This document shows positions 35,916 to 47,299 of a stretch of DNA of 64,000 nt, piece after piece. Source of the DNA: Typha latifolia (lineage: Eukaryota > Streptophyta > Magnoliopsida > Poales > Typhaceae). Location of the stretch: positions 3,185,001-3,249,000 of the forward strand of contig CM034112.1 of assembly GCA_019914945.1 (NCBI GenBank), in the 5' to 3' direction. Position 1 is the stretch's first letter, and every line of letters begins with the position of its first letter. The notes below the pieces were generated by a model that did not search any database, was not told the DNA's origin, and saw only the letters and a list, made by a program, of their open reading frames with translations. A program made the position numbers and the translations under genes.

Positions 35916-36082
35916 AGGTGGGGTGTGGAGACATCAATTATTAATGTTCCCCGGGTCGGATTTGGGTCGGATCCGACCCGTTCCCACCTGTTTCGGTTGG
36001 GATCGGCTAAAATGGTTGATCCCGCTCAAAACGGATCGGGTTTCGGCTGGGATCGGCCAAAACTGAAAACCATGATCTCAAT

Positions 36083-36520
36083 ACTCTCATGGCCACCCAT
36101 ATCGACGTGTGTCATTAGGAATTGAGCATATCTTACTTAAGAAAATCTAATTTGGGATCTATTTTATCACCCTTGATATCTCTTCCTATTGTGGTGCTTG
36201 ATTATATATATTATACTTCAAATTTTATAAATCAAAGAAAAACTTTGATTTTCTTAAAGTTCTTATCTTTATTTTATAAAGGACCATATGTAGATGAATG
36301 TATTCAGTGGTAAATATGATTATATATTTGATCTAGTGAAGAGCCCGTCCATACCACTTTAGCATGCTAGTGGATGGCATGGCGAGCTAAACAATGTACA
36401 TCCAAATTGTTACAACAACTAGTATAGCATACCTTATACTAGGATTGAGAGTCATTCACCTATTACAATCTTAAATTAGAGGTATAATATTCTAGTCCTA
36501 GCACTTTATTTAGCAATTAA
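36083..36520. other. Spacer between hAT element and LINE scrap
   Basis: No gene recognised. Probably contains the 3' untranslated part of the adjacent LINE remnant on the minus strand. Confidence 0.35.
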
Positions 36521-37160
36521 TTGCTTCAACTGCACTTTGACAATTGTTGAATATCCACTTATTCACACCTCCTCTGGCTACCACCAAGACCTTGAAACCT
36601 TCAAGAATGGCCCATGTTTCTCCATTAACGTATTGCCGCAGTTATTCAAATAATTTGACCTCCCAAACCTCACATGCTTCTCCTACCAAGTAACACAAAT
36701 GCCAACTCCACTATCTTGTTCCCCTCGCCATGCAGCGTCCATCCAAAGGAGGAGGTCGTTAGCTTGCGGGGTAAGGTCTGTGAGATTGATTTGCATGATG
36801 TGATGGAACTACCCATGCACAACGATCTCCATCTTGGCAACGTTTGTCTCTGCATGAGCGACCATTTTAATTAGGTCTGCTAGGGTGCCTCTAAACACTC
36901 TTTCACAGCATGCCTTCCATATTTCCCACAGGATGCTGCAACCATGCGTCGTCTTAGCTCAATAAAGAAATCCAGTTTTCAAAGCGATCGGATCTTCCTC
37001 CAAGCCTAAAACCAAACTGACTACAAAAACAAGCAGCATGGGTGAAGTTGCAGTCCATGAAAGTGTGCTCGAGCGATTCAGCATGGTAGTAGGTGGCTTC
37101 TATGCCTAGACTATGCTTCTTCAGGATACTTCTAATAGGTAGAGTGCCAACGAAGCAGTT
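36521..37160 (-). pseudogene. LINE 3' remnant: zinc-binding region plus RNase H-like domain
   Basis: Read on the minus strand, about 37110-37020 gives GIEATYYHAESLEHTFMDC followed by NFTHAAC, like the zf-RVT region after plant LINE reverse transcriptases (E-[ST]-x-x-H-x-F-x-x-C). Lower down, PPPLDGRC and, near 36620-36520, ETWAILEGFKVLVVARG and CQSAVEAIN match the RVT_3 RNase H-like domain. Stops and shifts are numerous. Orientation is the same as the neighbouring hAT transposase but the two are unrelated. Confidence 0.6.
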
Positions 37161-37309
37161 GCATAAGAAAACCTTAGATCCTCAGCTGAGTTGTCGCATT
37201 CTTCCCAATAATTTTTCAGATGTTGCCTGACCTTGTGCTTGGTATGCTACACTCCCATTAATTCAGTGATAACCCTAATGATTAAAATGATATACCTAGC
37301 GATGAAGTC

Positions 37310-37907
37310 GTCCGTTCTACATTTTCTAAAGAAAGTCAATGAGACATAAGGATTGAAGACAGAGAAATTGATGATGTACATACATATTATCGACGTCATC
37401 ATGAAGATGTTGCTCTCTATAATTATAGTGCATCAAGTATTTGTTGTTTAGAGTTGTCACAAGATTCATATACTGGTTATTATCCTTAGCATTCTTAGAC
37501 ACAAGATTCATATGATGATTATTATCTTTCTCAAACACAATAAGATCATATATATGACTAGAATGATGCAATCACTTTTGGGAGCACTAGATTCTAGGCA
37601 TCATTATTTATAAACTTATGGTAATTATGATAACGAAGATCACAAGAATTTACGAGAGCCAACTCATTATTTATTAAAGTTTTGTCTTTAGAGTAAATTA
37701 ATATATTTTTTAAGATTTAGGCTCATATGTGAGTATTTCTATTTTCTTATTTTCTTGTCATATTTTCTAATTTTTTAGAAATCAATCTGTATTTTTTAAA
37801 TAGTATTTAAAATTTTACGTAATTAAAAAATAGTATGATCTGATACGGTCGATGTGTCGTTTTTTCGGATGACCAATCTCGATCCAAATACCTAGTTTAG
37901 AATCTTG
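37310..37907 (+). mobile_element. Truncated second hAT copy, inverted relative to the first
   Basis: The reverse complement of this stretch parallels the left 600 bp of the hAT element at 32375: terminus CAAGATTCTAAACTAGG against CAAGGTTCCCAATCGGG, the same TTTTTTAATTA and ATTTAAAA blocks, and the transposase-tail region with TTTCTCTGTCTTCAATCC shared exactly. Similarity ends abruptly near 37310 beside the LINE scrap, so only the transposase 3' end and terminus remain. Confidence 0.8.
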
Positions 37908-38400
37908 ATAAAAAAATGTTCAAAAACAAAGCAATATAGATGAGAATTGACGGAGAACAAATGAGTGCTTAATAGTACTCTCACAATGTCATCACCAACT
38001 TTCATCATAACCAAAGATGGCATTCTTGAGTTTCTTGAGGGATCAAATAATTATGAATGATCTACAGGGATCTTACTACAATGTCCTAAATCATATACCG
38101 ATTGTCACTTTAGCATATCAGTCTAGAGACGTAATCTGTTCCAACAATGAATCCCATATGTAGCATTTTCATAAAGTTTGTGACTAAGTCCATTTTAAAT
38201 CACAATTCAGTGACCCTTGTTTCCTAATTAGAGGTCAATTATAGAAGTTTAGGAAAATATTGTCGGCATTATATTTGATGCTTTGGTCACTTTTCAGAAG
38301 TTCAGCTGATTAGCTCTTAATTAGCATCTGACTCTCTAAATCTTTGTTATACTTAATTTTCCCCTGCACATCTTCACTTATAAAATGTTTTGGTTCACAG
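37908..38400. other. Spacer before unidentified exons
   Basis: No recognised feature; ends in a good acceptor TTGGTTCACAG at 38400. Confidence 0.35.
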
Positions 38401-38733
38401 TGTTTGAGATATAATTGGCATTTGGTGCATTCGTCCTACCCTCACACCAGGTATTACACATAAAATGTATATAAATTTTTCTCAAGCAGATAGTTTCCTC
38501 ATCATACATTTTTCATGAAAAAATTCACAAAAGGAACATGGAATGTTGTTAAGGTCAAATATGTATTTCCTGGATCTTATTTTCACCTCCTGCACTTCCA
38601 CACACATATATATAATACTTTGTCCTTTTGCAGTAATTCAATTGAAGAAACTCATGAAGAGGCTTCCCTGAAAGAAATAATGAGCAAATTCAATTGTATC
38701 TGCCACGTTGATCCTTCAGATGAAGAGTGCTAA
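38401..38733 (+). CDS. Unidentified spliced 3' end of a gene
   Basis: Two exon-like blocks join in phase: 38401-38450 (after TTCACAG, ending ACACCAG|GTATTA) and 38634-38733 (after TTTTGCAG). The split AG+T codon gives serine and the join encodes LRYNWHLVHSSYPHTSNSIE and then ASLKEIMSKFNCICHVDPSD before TAA at 38731. Composition looks like ordinary protein with four cysteines in the last half. I do not recognise a family. No upstream exons were found before the hAT fragment at 37907, so the gene may be broken by transposons or may be a retained scrap. Confidence 0.35.
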
Positions 38734-39049
38734 AAGACGATATATTTCTCTGAAATTAACAGTGTAGTTGTCTTTATTATATTAACTGAACACAAAGAAT
38801 CTTTATATTATATTGTTCCACTACTCACATGCATCTCTTGTGCATCTGTTTTGCTTCAATACTGTCAACCATCTGAAGTAACTACTATTTGTATCTGCAA
38901 GGTGACCTTCATTATAAGATACTAGGCTAAAACATCTATTATTTGTTTTAATGATTTTATGGTAGCATAGCTTAGATGTCATTGTGTCTATTGGTTGTAA
39001 ATGACGTTCACTAGAATTTTACCTTCTCTATATCCTGTATTTGTCACAG

Positions 39050-39292
39050 AATATATACGTAGTTGACGGAAATAAAAACCAGAGTTGTCCATGTGTCACA
39101 AAGAGAGTCACAGATTTTCTACCTATCTTTGATGTTGCTCTAATTCGTGAAGGTCTTGCGTCATATGAAGACACTGGAATAAACTTTCGAAACATATCAA
39201 GAGCTCCAGTTGTTGACAGCAGTGATGACCGATCAATTAATTCTACTATTATGGAAAGCTTTGGGATTGACAGTACTGAAGCTTATAAGTAG
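39050..39292 (+). CDS. Unidentified exon-like open frame
   Basis: After an acceptor TTTGTCACAG at 39049, an open frame of 80 codons encodes NIYVVDGNKNQSCPCVTKRV, then DFLPIFDVALIREGLASYED and TGINFRNISRAP, ending TAG at 39290-39292. It has balanced composition and no low-complexity, unlike chance frames around it. It may be an alternative or additional terminal exon of the unidentified gene whose other exons lie at 38401-38733, or part of a dead copy. Family not recognised. Confidence 0.35.
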   Translation, partial: NIYVVDGNKNQSCPCVTKRVTDFLPIFDVALIREGLASYEDTGINFRNISRAPVVDSSDDRSINSTIMESFGIDSTEAYK

Positions 39293-40029
39293 AGAAGCTG
39301 TTGATCTATTCCTTCCTGGAAAAAACCTATGGCAGTGTTGATGGACAAGGAGATATAAGTCTTGGATGGTGTAGAGGTATTCTTTTCCAAGAGAAGCATA
39401 AAGCATAACTCTTAGGCACGATATAACTGGTAGTAAGTAGCTTCTATGCATAATGGTTAAGATGCAGTCTAAGCTCAAGACTAGGACTCCCTGAAAAGGT
39501 ATATGAGAAAGATTTATTGAGTGCATGATCCATGAAGAATAGTGAATAAGATGTTACTCATTCTTGTTTATTTGACTCACTTGAGACATGCTATGTTATA
39601 GGCCACAAGGACGTCGTGGTCAATGGGAGTTACTGTTTCGACTGTTGATACCATGGCAGATGTTGGCACCACCCTGATGATGGTGGGGTTCCTGCAAACT
39701 GGCATAGACAGAGTACTTATCAAGCCCTTGACCCACTTAATCACAAACCATATTGGTGCTTATCAAGATACCTAATTTTGGGCAATTCTTAGAACATTTC
39801 GAGTCGTGTAAGCCTTTAGGACTAGTCCTAGTAGAACTCACCTCTATATATGACGGATTGGACTCTTTTATTTAATCATCCATTAAAGAATTGACTTAGG
39901 AGTAAGAGTAACATAAGAATAATCATAAGTGTAAATTAGGAATAGAACTAAATTAATCTTCTATCATCACCTCTATTACCGCCCAACTTCTTTTTTAAAA
40001 CCCTAATCATCATCTTCTTTTATGAACTA

Positions 40030-40274
40030 CCCTACCTTACGGTCGTCCCCCATCACTCTTGGTCGTCCGCCACCCTCCGACGATCGCCGTAACATCGGAT
40101 ATTTATAATTCTATTCAATTTCAATATTTCTGCACTATTTCATTATTATCTTTTCAACCTGAACTTGGAATCACGTAAAACCAGAGCCAAAATAATCCTA
40201 ATTTGTGAGGCTATCACTCATAAACATATCACACTTTTTCTACTAATATATCAGTCCAGATCTAGTTCATAACA
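40030..40274 (-). repeat. Inverted copy of the TGTTATGAACTAGATCTGG repeat
   Basis: The reverse complement from 40274 starts TGTTATGAACTAGATCTGGA as at 20532 and shares AAATATCCGATGTT and TCGGAGGGTGGC. The middle of the two copies differs considerably, so they are old. Confidence 0.7.
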
Positions 40275-42556
40275 ATACATACGTAATCTGAACATTGATA
40301 AGTATTTCAGACAAGATTGACATTTCTAATTTCTTATCCAAGTTTCGTAATAGAGTAGTTCAAATGGCATGATGTCTGTTGTTTGTTGTGCTAAAGATTT
40401 GATTCCCAAGAAGTTAACATTTTATATTTTCTTTTCTTTTTTGTATACTCGCAAGTAATAAAGAAGCATATGCAGGCATCCAGAATTGGTTGGTGTGGCT
40501 CGAAAAAAAGGGCCAAGCTTCTAAAGACAATTTTGGGCAATGTTCTGAACATATGGAGAGCACTAATTGTTGATGACACTGCTCTCTTGTGAAGCTTTGA
40601 AGATTAAACTACTGAAGCTTAAGCTTTGAAGAGGGTGAAGAAGCTTGTGGAGAAACCGATGACACAGCGTTGATGAACAAAGGGATGCTTATCGATATTC
40701 TTCATATCTGATACTATATCCTCTTATTTGCATATACACTATGGGCATCGAACAGCTCTGATAGGCAACTATTGGAAGTTATATTCACAATTACCAATCA
40801 ATAGGCAACAACTGGAAGTGGGAGCAAGCAGAATTTCCTGGAAGGTGGATTAGATGACAATGATTCCCTCAAAGTTCATTCCTCTGCTCAAGTTGAAACA
40901 AGCTAAAGTGCACTTTTATTTGACTCCTTCTAGTTTTAACTTATGTTGAAAAAAATGAGATGTAAGAAGAATAAAGACAAACTAAAATTTACAAAAATAT
41001 TACTTTTCTAATCAATTGATGCAAACAGAAAGGGTATTTTACTTATTTAATATTTAACTTAATGTCTATCAGACAGTTGTTTGAATGTTAGAATTATAAG
41101 AGGGGGTTAAGCAAGGAGTCACTCTGAATGTTAGCTTAATCACAAACCATGTTGGTGTAAATTATAAATTAATCATTCATAGGCTACATCAACATAGTTT
41201 ATTTGGTTCAATAGACTCTTGATCACCACAACCAACTTCCTTCACAATGGTAACTGTTCCTTCAAATCATAGACAATAGATAAGATAAAAAAAATTAACT
41301 CTCCTTGATATTTGCTAAGAAATTTTTGAATTTCTTAAATAGTCAATCTCTATATCAAGTGTCCAGAATGGGCAAGATATGACTCCACATCCTAATATCA
41401 AATTATAAACAGCTATATAGGGGAAATTATTATTTATCCCTTGTAGATTTGCCCCATTTCAACTTGCCCTCCAATAATTCAAACTTAAACATTTATTAAC
41501 TCACCCTTAGGTACAAACCTAGTCTCAGAAACACATAATTAACGGCTATGAAAATATAGTATGATTTGAAGACGATATGAATAGTTTCATTATTTTGTAA
41601 TTTATTTATAGCAAAAAATTTCAGTGCTACTAAAACTGTATTATTTTTAGATAAAGAAAATCTAACAATTACATTAGTCCGAATCATATCAAGTTAGTCC
41701 TAAAGTTTAAAGTACAACGAAAGAGAGAGAGAGAGAAAGAGAGAGAGAGATGCTCGAAGAAATAGCTTGAGAGGGCCTAAAGTATTGATCAAGACCTTAG
41801 AATCATACTCCGCTTGTCTACCATCGATATTTGATTCTCCAGGCCTTTTAAGCAAAGGAATCAGTCCCATTCCATAAGAAAACCTCAAAATTTATTCTCT
41901 TTTTGGGAGTCATTAAAATGCTTTAGATTGAGTTCTTTATAGTGTCCTTATAAATGCACAGCTTTATCCCTAGTATTATACTTTTACACAGATAACAAGG
42001 GTTCCATATCACTAATCTTAGCTAAAAGGTGCTTATCAAGATACCTAATTTTTTGCGAGGTTCTAATCCCAGTATCCATAAACTTTATATGTGACGGGTA
42101 ATTTTTTCTTCCAAAACTAACGATGAAGATAATATTCCGTCAAAACTATTAATATTTTAACCTTTTGCTAAGCTTTTTAATGTTCAAATGTAAAAATGAG
42201 AAAGATTGACATGAAAGAAATAGAAGAAAGTTTTTTTTCGAGAAAAAAAATATTTTTCTAATTTTTTAGTTATAAGAGAATAGTGGTATTTTACTTTCAG
42301 AGTTTAAGCAACAGACGAGAGTTAGCATTTCGAAATAATTATTTTTCGTGCAAATTATCTAATAAATGGCTTTTTATCAAAATCACCTCATCTCGGTGCT
42401 TTTTGTAACTTTAACGGTTTCACCCCGATCGTCCTTCTCACTAATTTGTTGCTTCCGTTACCAAATCTTGCAATCCTTCTTATCCGATTGCTATTTGGCT
42501 GTTTGCTTTCCACTTTCCAGTAGCTTCTTCCCCTATTCTGAATCAAATTATCAATC

Positions 42557-42580
42557 AGAGAGAGAGAGAGAGAGAGAGAG
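42557..42580. repeat. (GA)n in the probable 5' UTR/promoter of the Yippee-like gene
   Basis: Twelve GA units about 180 bp before the ATG. GA/CT runs at plant core promoters can bind BBR/BPC factors; that role here is inference. Confidence 0.8.
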
Positions 42581-42761
42581 TAGAAATAGTTCAAATCTTT
42601 TCTTTTGCTTTGATCTTGGAGTGAGTCTTCCTATTGGGTTTATTGGTTTTTACCCTTTTGATTACCTGATCATAGTAATGTTACCTTGTTGATATCTTTG
42701 TGAGATTCTGACCGAACCTTGTATTTTTTTTTTCTAGTTGTAGAGAGCTGAGAGTTTGTCC

Positions 42762-43355
42762 ATGGCGGAATTAGTCGGCCCTAGAGTTTATAGCTGCTGC
42801 AACTGCCGGAACCATGTCTCTCTTCACGATGATATCATCTCTAAGTCTTTTCAGGTTAATTTTTAACAAAACTCTCGCAAAGTTGGGAATTTTCTTTTTC
42901 TTTCTATCTTTTGATCACCATGTTTGTTATGGAATTAAGGATTGCTGCGTATGAAATTCGAAGAATACAAATATTATTCAACTTGCATATTAATTCGAGC
43001 GACGTAGCTTAATTAGTGAATGCAAATAGTCATTTTAATTGAAGTATAGTTCGGTTGCATTTAATTGTTGTGCTCTTACTTGGTGAATGATTCTGTCTTT
43101 ATTGCATTGCCATACGAATCGGATTAGGGAAGAAATGGGCGTGCCTTCTTGTTTTCGCATGCAATGAACATAATCATGGGGCAAAAGGAGGACAGGCAGC
43201 TCATGACAGGACTGCATACGGTTGCCGATATTTATTGTGGCGATTGCCGTGAAGTATTGGGTTGGAAGTATGAAAGAGCTTATGAGCAGTCACAGAAGTA
43301 CAAGGAAGGGAAGTACATTTTTGAGAAGTCAAAGATTGTCAAGGAGAATTGGTAG
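42762..43355 (+). CDS. Yippee-like zinc-binding protein
   Basis: Two exons, 42762-42854 (ends TTTCAG|GTTAAT) and 43128-43355 (after CGGATTAG), join in phase to 106 residues, the usual length of the family. The Yippee fold is clear: first CxxC in YSCCNC, then [29 protein letters not shown], the hallmark [20 protein letters not shown] with the second Cxx[21 protein letters not shown] and EKSKI near the end. The two CxxC pairs, about 50 residues apart, hold one zinc. In animals YPEL proteins work with CTLH-type E3 complexes and in cell-cycle roles; in plants the role is largely unknown. No defects seen. A GA tract precedes the start. Confidence 0.95.
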
Positions 43356-46249
43356 TTCTCATGAACTGCAGTATTGGTAATGCTTGTGATGCACACAAAG
43401 TGTACATATAATGCAGTCTTCTGTGTTTTATGTTCCCCTTTGTGCTCATAAGTAACTGTTTAAATATAGATTCAGTCTCTACTTGTTTTGCATCCTTGCT
43501 TTGATGCGACAATTAAGTTCATGTAGTGGATCTCTGGTAACTGTTGATTTTGTTCTACTGTCTAATGATCATAGTGAATGTGTCACGCTTTATCAGAAAT
43601 AAGGTTTGTCATCCTCTATCTAGTTCTAAACTGCCTTTCTAGTGATGGTATGTAGTATACTACTCACAGTTTCATGGGAATAAACATAAACTATGAACCC
43701 AAAAGGATACATAGAGATTACTCAGTTTATCGTTGCAAATCTCTTTCATTAGACATTCTATTTATTTATTTATTTTATATCTTTCTTCCTTCTCCAAAAT
43801 TTTTCCTATCATGATTTTAGGGAAGTTCTCTTGAATTTGAGACCTCCTGCAATTATTTGATGGTTATGACTTATGACTAATGTGTGAATTGTCTCTGTTG
43901 ACTGTCTTAAGTACTTTTGAGCTGCACCAACTTCTTTTTTAAATATATGCTAGAATAGAAAATCTACTTTTTTGACAAGCTGACTTTTGAGTTATTGGTC
44001 GCCAAATTTATCTGTAAGTGCTAGTTTTGGTTTATTTTCTTTATTGTTAATCTAAAATCATTTTATAGCTTCCATGAAGGGACCAAATATCCTAGGCTAA
44101 GACTGTTGGTTTCTTCTGTAACTTTGATTTTTTTGTCATGAAACCTCTCTGAATAAACTGTAGAAATGGACTATCTAATACAAACTAACTGGTTTGAAAT
44201 GCACCGCACCCATTCATTTGGTTACTTGTGCTTGATCATGTACTCCCAAAGTTTCCTAATAGGACTCAAAATTTATTTGATGTTAGTTTGCTCATCCTTG
44301 TACTACAATTGTATGACTATCTTTCACCATGAGGGACTCACACTTATGCTTCTTTGACAGAGAATGAGGGCATAAACCTGGTGAAACAGTCTCCATTATG
44401 CCCTTATGTCAGGGACCATGTATTATGCTCATAAAATAGGGTGAATTAGCAGGTCCGATTGACCCTTTATGGTTACAGAGGTGATAAGGTATAACTCATA
44501 CTGATGGTATTATGGTATTTCATGAATGTAGAAGTCATTTACAAGTGCCCAAGAAATAAATGATCTTGATCCTTTATGTTTAATGTATGATTGTTAGGAT
44601 GACAGTGTCATAGGAAAATGATTTTTCATGTTTAGATGAGAAGGAAAAAAACTGAGCCCAGAACAGAGTGTTTCATCTCAGGTAGAAGTGACCTTATCTG
44701 GAAACATAGTGGTGATAAAAATGGGCAGCATTTCTGAGATGGAATCTTTCATCATTGCACATTAGAAGGAGTTGAGGAATAATGATCTTTTTTCCAGAAA
44801 GATTATAGCAATGATCTTATGTATCATGGGCAACTATTGTTAGAGAAAGTTGTGACAATCTATGATGCATAATATTACTGCATTCTGCTACTTAAGGTGG
44901 TTTATTAGACCGCTTATGTAAGTAGACTTCAAGAGTGCAAGTAGGTGTCCAAAATAAGAAAGTATTTATATGTTAATAATGATATGGCTTGATTTAAATG
45001 CTAGTTTTGTATCATCAAATTTAACAAGTTAGCTTTTAAGTTATCTATAAGCTCACAGTATGAATACACAAATTTCTTGCTTACACTTTTACCTTCCAAG
45101 GCTAAATCTCACCCTAAGAAGCTGACGTATTGGTATATGGTTTGTTCACTCTTCTTTCATAGAGAGAAGCTTTGAATAGTTGAATCCCCTCTCAAGAGCA
45201 TCTCAGAAAACATGGTTTCAGTTCTTCCGTTATATGAGTTTCAGGCAATATGTTGAGCTTTCTCCAGGTTGAAGCCTGAGGGAACTGATGTAAGCTAGCT
45301 GGAACAAGGTAAAACCACCAAATGAACTGCATAAACTGCCAAACTTAGATCTTTGGTGAAACTCATGCAATGTGCAGAAATGTCTTTTGGTTGGAAGTCA
45401 AAAATGTCTACCACCTGCAGGAAGAACCACCGAGTCACTTAGTAGAAACATCCATATGCTGGTGATTGGAACTAAATGATGTCATGCAGAAAATTAGTAA
45501 CATGTCCTTTTACTTGCCTAGCATCTTTTTCTGATAACTCTAGCTTTACCACAGATATGAATGTCTGTACTATATAACTGAATAGAGTGGGAGTGCAATG
45601 AGAACTGCATTTCGTGTAGTAGCTTTCTATGGACAACTGGCTACTGGTATGGAATATTTTACTAGCTTATGAATGTAATAGATGAACTTCCTTAATTTCA
45701 GTCATGAATGGGAATTGATGCTGAAGGTGTCCTGGTGACCAAGGTGATCATTTCTCAATCTTCTGAAATTCTACCTTCTTTAACAGGAGCCTTACTATCT
45801 ACTGAAGTATTCACAGAGATTTCATGATGTAGTCTTCGATTGCCTGAGTTTCATGTTGATTTGAACCATTCTTGTTGTCCTATCCTACAAATTTCTGTTC
45901 TACTTGCAGAAATAGAAAGCAAAGAGAAAACAGGTCACTGGATTAGTGGTTGAGTAAATAGATGGAAGTAATGAATAATCGTGTTTGATTCTTTACATCT
46001 TTTGATGCATATCTCTATCTGGCTGTCTTTATACTGCTATGTTGTTCATGATGCTCTTACACCTTGAAATCAAACTAATACAATTTTCAGATTGCATTTT
46101 AGTACTGCAGAATGAACATTTATTTTTGTCGTCCATCTTGAACATTTTTGGCTTTCTGCTGAGCAGTGTATGTAAATTATAACTAGCAACAGGATGTATG
46201 CAGTATTCTCATTGTCGAGGAGATTGTTTTTAAGGCTTGAACAGTCAGG
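43356..46249. other. Spacer downstream of the Yippee-like gene
   Basis: Unique-looking sequence of moderate composition with no open frame over about 65 codons and no repeat signature. The 3' UTR of the Yippee-like gene is at the left. I see nothing else that I can support. Confidence 0.45.
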
Positions 46250-46680
46250 CTTAGGGGTGAAAATCGGTAGGATTTAGGTTGAGATTTCAGACTTATCCAT
46301 ATCCGAATTTTGTTAGATATAGATTGAGATTTTTCTATCCGTTTTAATATTCAAATTTGTATCCATATTCGAGTAGTCTATGCATATATGAATATGAGTT
46401 GACGAATAATGTTCGAAGCAATATCCACATATTATTTAATTTAGAATACTATAAAAATAGTGATATAAAATATTTTTATATTTTTATATGAATCTCTAGT
46501 CAAAATTATATATATATTTACTAATTGTCTGGAGATTTCAGTAATTATATCACAAGTATATTCAATATCCAATCCTTATCTATGATTGTACCCGGCGAAT
46601 ATGAAAATTAAATTCACTATCAATATTCGAAGAAAAATATGAATATGAATACCGATATGATTTTACCGCCATCTAATTAG
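46250..46680. mobile_element. MITE-like element with TTAG...CGG ends
   Basis: Left end TTAGGGGTGAAAATCGG and the inverted right end TTAGATGGCGGTAAAATC are similar in kind, and the interior repeats CATATCCGAAT / ATATTCGAAG-like words. Such AT-rich units with GGGTGAAAATCGG ends are common non-autonomous elements in plants. No target duplication found, so superfamily is open. Confidence 0.4.
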
Positions 46681-47299
46681 TACCGATATGATCCAGTTCC
46701 TCTTACTCAGGCTGCGCCATGGAACAGTCAATCTAACCAAAATAAGTGCCACATTACCTACTCATTAAAGTAGAAAAAATTTTGATTTTCTTTACTTCCA
46801 TTGGATATATAAAACTAGTAAGCTAATAGTTTTTTTTTTTTAAAAAACAGAAAAGCTAAATTTAGAGGTAGATTCTGTTATCTGAGTGCAGCAATTTCTA
46901 GTTTTAGAATTCATATCTAGATTCAGAATGGAGAAGCAACCACACGACAACAAGTGGCATCTTAATATGAGAGCTCAACTATGATTATGACCCTTAAAAA
47001 GATGATTGTCAACTGGCCCAAAATTTTATACGCAGTGAAAATTCTATGTTAGCAACTCCTAGTGGCCAAGTTGCTGAATTGGGAACCAATTTTAGCATAT
47101 CCTACTGCCAAAGTTCTTGAATGGTGTTCCAAATGCTTTGAGAATGCTTCCTTGCCTCTTTCTCAATTGCCCCAACCTTCCATGACCTAAGTTTAATTGG
47201 TGCCTCAACAAATTCTTAAGTTAGTACTCAGAAAAGAAAAAATGAAGAAGAAGAAGACCAACTTCCAAGTTCAAAGAAATTAGACAAAGATGAGGAAGA

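Larger units (their letters stand above)
32375..36074 (-). mobile_element. hAT-superfamily DNA transposon, complete ends, dead transposase
   Basis: Bordered by the perfect 8-bp duplication ATCTCAAT (32367-32374 and 36075-36082). Ends are CAAGGTTCCC on the left and, inverted, CATGGTTTTC on the right: short imperfect TIRs as in hAT. Both subterminal regions carry clusters of GATCGG. The transposase remnant is on the minus strand. Length 3,700 bp is typical of an autonomous-size hAT with a BED-finger/DUF659 transposase. Confidence 0.93.
39293..42761. other. Repeat-rich spacer upstream of the Yippee-like gene
   Basis: Contains the inverted partner of the 20532 repeat (40030-40274), three related blocks at about 39726-39775, 41128-41150 and 42017-42050, a GA run (41717-41750), and in the last 220 bp the promoter and 5' UTR of the Yippee-like gene with a (GA)n at 42557-42580. 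No other gene recognised. Confidence 0.5.

Noticed and set aside
35803..36066. Open frame of Lys/Arg/Glu repeats on the plus strand across the hAT purine tract
   Set aside because: It is a translation of a simple GA/GAAA run within a delimited transposon; the complementary Ser/Phe/Leu frame is equally open.
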